From Auanema rhodensis (Eukaryota > Nematoda > Chromadorea > Rhabditida > Rhabditidae), in the NCBI GenBank assembly GCA_964057225.1, contig OZ059900.1:10054501-10118500 (forward strand): DNA of 64,000 nt. Direction: 5' to 3'. The notes under the pieces were generated by a model. The model saw nothing but the letters and a program-made list of their open reading frames with translations. It was not told the origin of the DNA and ran no database searches. Made by a program: the position numbers and the translations under genes. The stretch's first letter is position 1; every line of letters starts with the position of its first letter. This document shows, in pieces, positions 22,199-32,805 of this stretch.

Positions 22199-25100
22199 CT
22201 AAAATCAAATTGCTTATATTCAAAACTTGAAAATAAACAGATAAATACATAAATAATAACACATTCTACTTCGTAAGCGATCAAAAATATTAAAAAAAAC
22301 ATTGTACATGTACATGTGATTAAGCTGGCTAAAGCTCATAGAGCACGCTGCTGTCTAAGACATCAAGCTATAAGAGATAGGAAACGAATCTTGGGCAAGA
22401 TACAGGAGGCATGTCGTTGTCAGTTGAAACGTAGGCGGATGCAATGTGTTCATCAAGGAAAGTGCACGATTGATGATCAACCGCACGTTCTTTGTTGTTC
22501 TTATAAACAGTTGGTTATCGCACACTCCGACTACGCTTTTGGATAACAACTGCGAGATGGAGAGATGAGCAGATATTGGATATATTTATATATATACACA
22601 TACATGTGTATACATGTATTCAAATTTTTTTTTCGTCGTAAACTTTGAGAGAACGTTCAAGAATCTGTCAAGAATGAGTTAAAGACATCATAAAATCAGG
22701 TGTTAAATTGCATCATATAAATCTTCACCAATGAGATCATTTAAACTCTGAATTTGATATTAAAGTAAATATTTTGCTTAATTCAAAAATAGGTAAGTTT
22801 GATTTTCATTCCGTTTAATGTTGAAGAAAATAGGGATCAACGCAATGATTGTGATATTTACAGTAAGATAAAGATCATCATACAGATTATACAGTAACTA
22901 AAGTTTTAGAGATAAAGGTCAAGAAGTTCGAGGTCAAGAAGTTCGATCAATCAATGCAAAACATGTTTTTATTATTTAAACTTATTCTTGAATAAAGTTT
23001 CTCAATGTGAAGAATCGTTAAACGGAAATATGAAAAATCATAAGAAGAATTGAAAATTAGTAAAATTACTGTAAATTTAAGTTTAAACATTAATATCGAA
23101 CCAGTTTTTAATGTTTCAAAAGCTATTTTGAAAGAGAGATATTTCTTAAAAAATTTCAAAATAAGTGATTGAATTCAGAGGAAAAAACGATATATTGTGT
23201 GATAGTTGAGAGAGTACATAAATTGAAAGCAAGAAATCGATGTTTAAGCATCACATTCGGAATGAATGCACAAAACGGCAGCCCTGCGGAAACTATTCTT
23301 GTTCCAACTGTTGTGTAAAAGACAATAGAGCATAGACATTGAACAACTTCACTGGTGGGTGGCAATATATCACTATAAAAACTGAGGTAAGATGTCAGGT
23401 TAGAAATAAAAAAATTAAGAAAAAAAAAACATTTGAGATCTAATGAGTGATTTTTGATTCGCTATATGTGTAGTATTTTGGAGTGATGGCTGTTTAACAT
23501 CAGAACATGTAGTTCATTACATGTTTTTAGAAAAAAAAGAGAAATGAAAAGTATACGAAGATTTGAGAAATTGAAAAAATGCTCTTTGAAGATAAAAAAA
23601 TGGAATTGTCGTTATTAATCTTTAAACCTAAAAAGTTTGAGAGAATAAGCTCAATGCAATACTTTGTTTATTTTTCAGAAAAGTTATTTCAATGAATGTG
23701 TATGAGCAAAATAAATAAAAATCAATGTAGTGATAGTTATAGGTTGATGTTAGGCTGAAGAGTGTTAAAAAAAAAGAAAAAAATAATAAAGAAAGATGGC
23801 ATAGTATGATGTAATAGCAAGTTTTCGCTCATAAGTATACAAAAAATATCTTTAACTGAGAATAATATTGCTAAAATATGAATTTTACATTCACATAGTC
23901 AGATAGTTATATATATATATATATATAAATATATAAACTATCTTAACTATGCTGCTGTTAAATAAAGTGTGAAGAGTGTGAACTCTGTTGATCGAGGATA
24001 ATTTCACATTATGATTATTCAATATATTCTTTTTGCGTTACTCTTCAATTTTCTCTTTCCCGCCTCTCAAATACATTGTAAACTAGTGTCATTTGGCAAA
24101 GTTAAAAATGAAAAAGCACAGAAGATGAAATGAAGTCTGGATGGATAACAAGAAGCTTGGAGATATTAGAATTTCGCTGAAGATAGAGCATTGGAGAATG
24201 AGCTGTAAAAAGACGATTAGAAGAATTAGAGACGACAGGATAAGCACATATTGTTAATGCAGAATGAATGGCAAGCTGTTCAACAGTTGTTCTCAAACGT
24301 GAAAATTGCTCAACGACAACGAATACTAGGTTTGACCAATCACTGATTGTGGGACTAGCAGAAAAAAAAAGTTTATTGCTTTATTATATTGAGTTTCAGC
24401 TCTAAATTTAGGATCATTTGCTAATTTATCATATGAATATAGCAAGCTATACCAAAGAAAGCCCCCACAAAACCTCTATTTCTCCAGAATTAGCGGTATA
24501 AATTTCTGAGCTAGTTGAGAAAAGTGTATGCAAATATGAATGATCTGAGATATTTGCGTAATTTTTGGGTGCATTTTCATATTTGAATTTGAAAGTTGTC
24601 AAATTCAGCAAACAAATAGCGTTATCCAGATTTAAACTCTTCGTCCCTTTATGCTATTTTTTACAAACTTGTCGTCGTTCGCTACTTCATTGCTCTGATA
24701 ATGACTTAGTTATTTCATCTTTAAAAACAAATAGAATCTATTTATTGATTTTTTTGTAAGGAGAAAATATAAGTCAAATATCTGCATACATTGACAATAG
24801 CGTTGCACTCGAAGATTGGCTCGACTCTTGTACTCAAATTCGTAGTACTATTCGCTTGTGTGAGAGCTTGAGAATGTGGTTGTTACATGTCTGCTTGATT
24901 AATGATTGGAGATAATCATATGAGAGCGTTTGTATTGAATTGATTCGAATTGTTTTCTTAATAACTTTCTCAACTATGCTCGAAATTCTCGTCCGACACA
25001 TTGCACTGCCTCAATGTCTTGCTTCATCTTCAAATTTAAAAAAGCAATTTTTTAATTTCAGCCGACAAAAAAACTTTTGCCTGAACTTCTTCTTAAAATT

Positions 25101-26258
25101 TTCATCCAAATGAGCGGCTGTCTTATGCGGGGGTAGAAGAGAGATCATTTTAAACTGTCTTCTCATGCTACCCTCTATCTCTCTTTCTCTCTATCTCCTA
25201 TTTACAACTCGTACACTTTCCGCGTTACAACTGTATTCGTCTTCTAGTTTATTCTTGATAGCAAAAACTTTTCATCTTTTTTTCCTTTTCTATTTATTCA
25301 TAATTTAGAAAATTTTTCATCAAAAACAGCATTTAATGAATGTTTTCAATGCGCTTCCATCTGCTAGCGCGGTATCTTAATATTGCATTAAAAAAACAAT
25401 AGTTTGATCAGCAACATATGCTACAACTCAATTAAACGGTTTCCCAGCTTTCAGCACATATTCATCTTCAGTGTAGCTAAACGTCATAACTTTGCCATTT
25501 GATCACAGTAATGGATTATTATTACAATAACTAACTTTTTTCACACTTAAACACAAAAACTGCTCAACTTGGCGTAGTATAATAAAGTCGATTAGTGTAC
25601 TAGGAAAATGGCACGCTGTAAATAGGGTTACGCAGCTGTCACAGATGTTCTGATGCTCATATCGCTTAGTTTTCTACATAATTCTGCACATTTTGTTTTA
25701 TAATAATAATCTTCATTGTTAAAGTTTATCATATATTCTATTATAATTTATAATTATTTGTTCTCTCGTTATGATATTTGAAAAATTTTGAGAATGAGTT
25801 GAAAAGATAGATGATTTTGAAAATTTAACGAGGAAGAAGAAAGAAGGCTAAAGAGATAGAGATTTGGAAACAAGAAGAAATCGATGAGCCAACAAGAGAT
25901 ACTCAGAGAAAGAGCAGATTTTATCGTTTGTATAGCCGAGACAAAGGTATTTGGTTTGAAAAGCAGGACTTTGCGATGTTTGAAGTTCAGCAGTGGAATG
26001 ATTATTTGCCAGCACTTAGTGAGACGTTCATTCATGAAACACGCATTCTTTCACATATCTCAAAAAACTTTGCTATTTTTGTCGCAACAGAAGCAAAGTC
26101 ATCAAGCATTTTCAATTATAACTCGTAGTTTAAGATTTTCTTCTTTATTTTTGTATATTCCTTCGAATTTTTTCTCAATTCTTCCAGATATTGTAATACT
26201 CTATACTTTCGTTTACGCTTGTTTTATCGAAAAATATTATAAACTAAAGTAATTAAGG
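22199..26258. other. Intergenic region between divergent genes
   Basis: Four kilobases between the divergent starts at 22198 (minus) and 26259 (plus). Most is AT-rich. Exceptions are a less AT-rich patch at about 22310-22550 and a pyrimidine-rich stretch at 25140-25200. A palindrome ACATGTACATGT occurs near 22307. The ORF at 25884-26252 has low-complexity, frame-shadow composition and no splice support. No RNA gene was recognised. Confidence 0.5.
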
Positions 26259-29200
26259 ATGATGTGGGTCATTCTGTCTTGGGTAATGGTCGCCTCTATT
26301 TGCTACTTTATTGTGAAGCATGTGGACAACCAACCTGAAGAGAATATTGACACCCAAAATAAACAATCTCATTCAACTGTTCAAAGTTCGACTAATGTTC
26401 GGTATAACATATATTAACTGAGAATAATTATATCTTAATTTAATGTATTTAAGCGGTGGCAATGAATGGGTTAACATTCTATTGAGCTGGATTTATAACA
26501 ATGTGCCAGGTGCCCCTGAGCCATTAAAAGAATGGATTCGCTCATTGAATGATGCTGCCAAAAAAGTTAGCTCGGTAGATTAAAATGCAAATTCATAACT
26601 AGTTCTCATGCTGCTATTTACTTTAGAATAAGTGTGGTGTCATATTTGAAGGATTTGGTGATCATAGAGACGATAAACAGGCACCGAAAATTGATAACAT
26701 TCGTGTCGAACAAGGACCACGCGATCACCTGGTATTATTTTAAAACTTGAACTTGAATTTATAAACTTTTTCGAAACGAATAACCTTTTTACAGACAATA
26801 CGATCTAATATTCACATACCTGTTTTACGATTAAATCTTGTATCTTCTCAACGAACATCTGATCGACTTGTAGTAAGTAATATGAAAGCCGTTATCACAG
26901 ATTTACGAGGCGAAGTAAGAAACCATTTATCTATTTCTGGAAATAAAAACATTGATTTAGATTGAATGTCGTGTAGCAATGATTGCTAATCAAACCTATG
27001 TCATGAGTTGTTTCAGTGGACGTCCAGAAATGGATGTTGATCTTATCTATACGGACACGAATGCCGTTAGTATTTTTTTGTTGTAAATACAGCTTTTCGT
27101 TCATAAATCTCGATGTAACAATTGAAAACAAATTTTTTTAGCAAGTTTTTGTGCCACCGCCACTTGTGGAAGAGTGCATTCGAAGATGCCTTCTGTCAGC
27201 TGTCACTAACATCAACGTATCGCAGCTTATTAACACCAGTGTAACAGAAATGGATAAATCAAACGATTATCCAAAAATGTTTGATTCCATGAATAGACAA
27301 ACAGCTAAACCAAACGTGAGTTGTGACTTTGTTTTGCGCATTTTCTCTTAAATATTTTCATTAAAATACAGAAACAGCTTTATATAAACATTGTAGAAAA
27401 ATTACCTTTTATAGGAACCGAGCTGGACAAGTGTTACCAAAGAACCACTGACTAAAACTAATGGAGCTGTAGCTAAATCACCTGAAATGTTTGAAAAAAT
27501 TAGCATTATCAGTAATAACGCTCTACAGCCAAGATCATCACAAACAAATAAATTAAAAGTTAATCTTCAAAGTATCACTGGAATAGATAGTATGATACAG
27601 CCAAAAGCAGCATTGTGTAATATATACATATATTAGGTCATCGTACACAAAATGTTCACGTAGTTGTGGAGATGGATGAGCCACCGCAAAGATTTAGCTC
27701 AACGCTTCTGCGCCATCCTACAAGTTCTCTAGCGGAGACTGAACACACATTGTATGCCACTTGGGTGCATTTGAAAATCTTACTAATAAATACATTATTT
27801 CAGCTATCTATCACCAGCATCCGAAGAAATTCTATTTGAAGTTTATGAGGACAATGAAAATGAGCTTGATGATAAGAATTTCCTCGGTTTAAGTATTGTT
27901 AATTTTGATGAAATTCGAAAAAGTGATAAGGTAATCCATATAGTATTCACAAACTGAAAAAAATCTGCTTTTCTAGAGATTACACGACTTAAAATTACAA
28001 GGTCGTCCCTATACTAACGATGTGGTCAGTGGAGAACTACGCGTTCTGGTAGGAAAATCTAATACTTTCTTCGTTTAACTGAATATTATTATTTAGTTCG
28101 ATTTCTTCTTCGATCCAACAGCAGTTAATGATGGCACATTGACTGACGTGGTTAAGATTAGAGATAGCAAAGGTACTGAATTCCGTGAAACATGTATAAC
28201 AAAGCGACAAACAATCGATGGACAGCAGTATTTGAACTTCAATAGACCATGTAACTCATCACCCGAAGTTGTGGATGCGCCAAATAATGTAATTATACCA
28301 TCTGCAACTACTCAAATCACTGTAAAGACAGTTTCACACGTATGTCTTTACTGTGCTTTGAACAACTATTTTCTTGTTTTCTTCAGCAACTCAAAGAAAA
28401 GCCAATTATTCACTCAGTTACTGGTTCTATGGAAAATGCTGTTGATCCTGAAACTCAGCTCATTTTAAATAAACGCTTTAACGCTGAAAATACAGAAGCT
28501 ATTAAGCAGTTAACGGTTGGATTTTAACTTTAATATCATTATAACTGGCATGTTAAGGATGAACTCAAACAAGTTAAAAATACCCAGAAGCCTGTGAATA
28601 ATGCTAAAACTGCCGATGATGAGCGACAGGGTCGTAGCAAAGGTTTATATGCGGAGTTAATGCTAGGTTTTATTTTCAACATGATATTTCAGAGAGAAAG
28701 AAACATGAAGGATCTCGTGATCGTTCATTCTTTGGTGAGATGCGCGACCGCTTGAGTGGAAGATTCAGGCGAAATCATAAGCGGTAATTTGGTGTTGCTT
28801 TTTACTTTTCTAAATAATGTATTCAGCTCCAAAAGTGCAGATATTAACAGCGCTGATATTGAAGAAGCTGTATCACTTCCCCCCAGTAGAGATCCCAGTC
28901 GTAGTCGTTATATTGGTGAGTAGAAATGCAAAATACTGTAGTTTGCGCTTATCAAAAACATTCAGATTATAATAAAGATACAAAGTATATGGAAACACGT
29001 TCTGTCGGAGGCCGATCAGGCAGTTCCAACAAGAGTTTGTATCAGCATTCGTCACTGGTCTTAGAATTAGAACAAGACGGACGTCAAAAGTATTATTTAT
29101 CATTCCGTTTTAAACCCTTCTCTAATCTAATTTTAGTTATCTTCTGATTCCTCCCGCAGTTTTAAGTGAACCAGCGGCTTCTAACTTGATGAAAAGAGGA

Positions 29201-29625
29201 AAGAAACTTCACATTTACAATGATCATACATTCGTAGCTGTAAAAATCAAAGGGTATATTAGCTTTTTAAAACTATTCGCATGTTACATTACTATTTTAG
29301 CGGAGTCAGCTGCAATGTATGTGAAAATCGGATAAAGGCCAGCTTCTCCAAGCAAGCATATCAATGCAGAGGTATGGATAATCACAATTTTATTCAATTT
29401 TACAATATACTACTTCTAGATTGTAAACTGGTCTGTCATAAGTCATGCCATTATAAAATAGATGGATTCTGCTCTCAAAGCTCAATATCGAAATTGCAAA
29501 TGTGAGTAATATTTTCAGAATACTTACAGTATATAATCAAATTTTTTAGAGCGCGAGACATAGATTGGGCACATTTTCTTAGTCATTATCCGCTAGAGGA
29601 ATTCATATCATTAGACGGAATTTAA
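26259..29625 (+). CDS. SMP-C2-C1 lipid-transfer protein, PDZD8-like
   Basis: Twenty exons give about 800 residues: 26259-26401, 26454-26574, 26627-26731, 26795-26914, 26961-27065, 27142-27315, 27415 to 27751 (see below), 27804-27930, 27977-28048, 28097-28339, 28387-28515, 28558-28642, 28693-28783, 28827-28915, 28966-29106, 29160-29253, 29301-29371, 29420-29501 and 29550-29625. Residues 3-19 form a membrane anchor, the next about 230 an SMP domain, then a C2 domain (SPASEEILFEVYEDNENE). A complete C1 finger follows: H-x12-C-x2-C-x14-C-x2-C-x4-H-x2-C-x7-C. SMP proteins transfer lipid between ER and other membranes; SMP plus C1 points to PDZD8. I see no PDZ domain. Near 27625-27636 the frame breaks: two extra bases in a TA run, or a 20-bp intron, must be removed to continue. 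Confidence 0.85.
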
Positions 29626-30385
29626 TAATTTAAATACATTAGCTTATTATTTATGTTGTTGCAGAACTTGCCTCACCCAATGAAATTTATACTTCAGGTG
29701 TTATTTCGATATTAAACTTTAGAATTAAACAAGTTAAACAGACAAATACACAAAAATTAGTAGATGAAAGAAAATAAAAATATATTTTATAAAAACTAAT
29801 ATAGTTTAATAGTATTTATATGATTTTTACGATTAGATGGTCGCAATTCTAGGATGTGATGATAATTGTTATTTTTTAATTCGCCCAACTGTTTCCAAAA
29901 CTACTACAAAAATTTCAGAAATCAAACTATAATTCTCTAGAAAGATGGAAAATCTATTAATTCTCGAATTTGAATATGCTATTAGTGTATAATAATAAAG
30001 ACTCGCAATTGATACTAAGTGGTTTTAATAATTTGCAATTTTTCTAAATTTTGATTGATTTTCCCAATATGTTTTCAATTTATTCGAATTTTTCTATAAA
30101 AGCAATAGTAGTTTTTTGTTTCTCATAAACTTTATTAACAAACAACAACAAATAACAACAAACAAATAGAAAACAAACAATAAATTCAACAAACAGACAG
30201 ATGAAAGAGCGAAATAGCCATGAGATCTCATATCTATAATGAGAAGAGCGAATTTTGTGGAAACGCATAACATCGTTTAACAAGAAAATTGGGTTACACT
30301 CGTATTTTGGCTATACTCATAAGGAAATTCTAAATCATTGTTTTAACTGATATATATTCGAATGCTAACATCTTTTTGATAACTT
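29626..30385. other. Convergent 3' spacer, nothing recognised
   Basis: AT-rich sequence between the 3' ends of the SMP gene (plus) and the small acidic-tail gene (minus). Candidate AATAAA signals for the SMP gene lie just downstream. No further gene. Confidence 0.5.
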
Positions 30386-30867
30386 CTAAAGAGAATCTTC
30401 GAATTCAGCTTTATTATTGTTGTTGTCGACAACATGATCTTTCTCATTAGGGTATTCGTTAAAATCGGATGAAGGCGAGTTGTTATGAATAGATGCAGAT
30501 AAGTGAAGAGGTGGAACATCATTTTCAAAATTTAGTACATTGTCTTCGGGGTCCACGTTCTCTTTTTCATCTGAAGGTTCGATCGTAGTGGTACAACTCT
30601 GAATTACTATTTTCTATTGATAAAAATAGCAATTCCACTTACTTGTCTAGTATAATGAAATTGAGGTTCGATCTTCTTATAAAGAAGATTAGGAATATCG
30701 TCTCTCATAGTAGTGCAAGGATTGAGCCAGTATGGATGAATCCGAGTACATCTTGGACGACGTTCAGGCCTGGGAGAAACAACTGAATTTCTATCAGGAG
30801 ATAACTGAACAACGAGGTCTGGCCGTTCCTTCAAGATGGATGAAGACACTGTCTCATTTGAAGACAT
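30386..30867 (-). CDS. Small two-exon protein, acidic tail, unknown
   Basis: Exon 1 is 30643-30867 and exon 2 is 30386-30598, joined in phase 0 (donor GTAAGTGG, acceptor TAATTCAG), giving 145 residues. The N-terminal half begins MSSNETVSSSILKERPDL and includes an Arg/Pro-rich stretch (SPRPERRPRCTRIHPYW). The C-terminal half is acidic and Asn-rich, ending KAEFEDSL. It has no signal peptide, membrane segment or known domain. Its 3' end faces the SMP gene. The reading frame and splice sites are clean, so I regard it as a real gene of unknown role. Confidence 0.65.
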
Positions 30868-31955
30868 AATTAGAGTAGATCAACAGTATGAAAAAGGTAA
30901 AGGTACTCTAAACAAGAGGCTTCATGAGTTAATGTTCAGACTACAAAAAATAACAACAACAAAAAATTTTAGGCCAAAAAAAATTAATAACTAATAATTA
31001 CGGTATACTACCGTAATCTATGCTTTCCCGTCGAATCTTCAGTCGGATTTTCAATTTTTAATTTTTCAAACTTTTAAAATTCAAATAAATTCGAAATTCA
31101 AATTCTCGTTTAAAATTATCATATATTATTATAATTTTTATGAGTATAATTTTATTTTAGTTCCTTGTTTTGGCAATTTTCTATAAACACTTTGATATTT
31201 CTGCTGTAATCATGGTGTAATCATGAAATCTTTAAAAATCAACAGTTTTGACCAGCTCTGAAAAAGCTAACGCCCTATTACTTTACAATAAAAGCAGCTA
31301 TTATATAGTATCAGACAAAGGGTAAGAGGAATCCCAACTTTCATTTAAATTAGAAATCAAATTATAAGTATTCCAAACGCAATACTTTTTTCAACTGCGT
31401 AATATGTCAAAATTTAGCTAAAGCTGTAGCATTCACGAATATGAATGATCTTTCCCTTTAAATAGAAACAATGTATATCAAACTCAAACCTTACTTGAAT
31501 AGTTTTAGATGTTTTTTCACCTTTTTTTTTTGTTTTGATGTTGTTTTACTTTATTTTTTACTTTTGTTTTACTATATTTCTATTCTCTAATGCTCTACAT
31601 TCGATCTACATCTTATCAGTTATCGAAAACAATGTATAAAATATATAATAGTATTGATTTTTTTAATTACTGGAAAATCTGTTTTTCAAACTTTTGAATC
31701 ACAAAAATTAGTGTCGAAGTTTTAAAACTCTTTTCTTATTTTTCAAAGCTCCGATTGATTATTTTCTCTGTAGCTCACTAGAACTAAAGGAAAAACAATT
31801 CCACATTTATAATGAAATGGAGATATACGGATAAACGTGTAGATATTGATAAGTAAGAATTGTTAGGTATAAATGTTTATTATAATAAAAAACAAATTTA
31901 TAATTAAATATCGAATAAATAAAATCTCAAGTAGATGCCGGTCATTTGTTAAGTT
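30868..31955. other. Intergenic region, nothing recognised
   Basis: AT-rich sequence upstream of the minus-strand gene at 30386-30867 and downstream of the one at 31956-32315. Short palindromes such as ACGGTATACTACCGTA near 31001 occur. No exon or RNA gene seen. Confidence 0.45.
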
Positions 31956-32315
31956 TTATTCAGGTTCATTGAAAACCTCGGCGCTGAAAACAAATTTCAA
32001 TACAAATCAGAATTACAACACTTACGTTTTCATCTTCAAACTGTCATTTAACCCCCTGAATCTATACTTTTGGTACTTAAACTCGGCCAATTCATCAGCA
32101 GAGACAAGACATCCTTCGCGTATGCTTTGCTTTATTTCCTTAAGCATTTCTTCCATTCTATCAATAATCATACAATGAAGTTTGAGATGTTTCACTTGTA
32201 AGGTGTGAGTTAGCCGTTCTTCTACTTGAGTATGAGAAGCAAACTCGGTTAACTTCTGTTCACAAAGATCTCTGATTTGTTCATCACTGAGATCGTTTTC
32301 GTTGTTCAGGCTCAT
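31956..32315 (-). CDS. Small helical protein, diverged relative of 11853 ORF
   Basis: Exon 1 (32026-32315) and exon 2 (31956-31983) are joined in phase 2 across a 42-bp intron, giving 105 residues starting MSLNNENDLSDEQ and ending AEVFNEPE. It is Glu/Lys-rich and predicted helical throughout, with no signal or membrane segment. Residues from about 43 (HLKLHCMIIDRMEEML) to 97 align with the C-terminal third of the 166-residue protein at 11853-12353, sharing KLH, a D seven residues on, G-x-L, EF and FR-x-L. The 5S gene on the same strand lies 216 bp upstream. A longer ORF upstream to 32474 reads through AT-rich sequence and is not preferred. Function unknown. Confidence 0.65.
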
Positions 32316-32530
32316 CTCTTTAACTGGAAATAAGTATTTAACTTCAAAAACAACTGCAATTATAATAAAATGATTAAAAACATTAAAAAAACATATAAAA
32401 TTGTTATACAGAAGAATAATTAAATCGATATAGTGTTTGAAATTCTTGCAATATCTAACTATCCCGCGTATCATTAGAGCACCGATAACTATTATCTCAT
32501 AGGTTTTTCATTTCTTCAAAGGATAAAAAA

Positions 32531-32648
32531 GCTTACGGCACCCGGGATTCCCAAGCCGTCTCCGATCCAAGTACTAACCGGGCCCAACGTTGCTTGACTT
32601 GCCAGATCGGACGGGATGGCGTACTTTCAACGTGGTATGGTCGTAAGC
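32531..32648 (-). rRNA. 5S ribosomal RNA
   Basis: The reverse complement reads the same 118 bp as the plus-strand copy at 3180-3297, from GCTTACGACCATACCACGTT to GGTGCCGTAAGC. It has paired ends, the same internal control region, and a T run directly after the 3' end. Two dispersed copies in opposite orientation, rather than a tandem array, are seen in this window. Confidence 0.95.
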
Positions 32649-32805
32649 GAATTAAAAGGTTAGTTTTGCGGTTTCATAAGGAATTTCGCTGACCGAGGCA
32701 TCAGAAAGTGCGCAACTTTTGGCAAAAAAAAATAAAACAAATACAATAAAACATCTGGATAATACTCTGTCTGAATTTTAGCATTACTCACCGAGTTATG
32801 ATGAC
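32649..32805 (-). repeat. 5S rRNA 5'-flank cassette
   Basis: Read on the minus strand it contains GTGAGTAATGCTAAAATTCA, CAGAGTATTATCCAGATGTT, GGTCAGCGAAATTC and GCAAAACTAA in the same order as the flank of the plus-strand 5S gene, with GTATTTGTTTTATTTTTTTT inserted. This supports copying of the 5S gene with its upstream region. Confidence 0.65.

Noticed and set aside
25769-26252. Overlapping ORFs on both strands upstream of the SMP gene
   Set aside because: Phe/Leu/Ser-rich low-complexity translations, no splice sites in frame, no family features.
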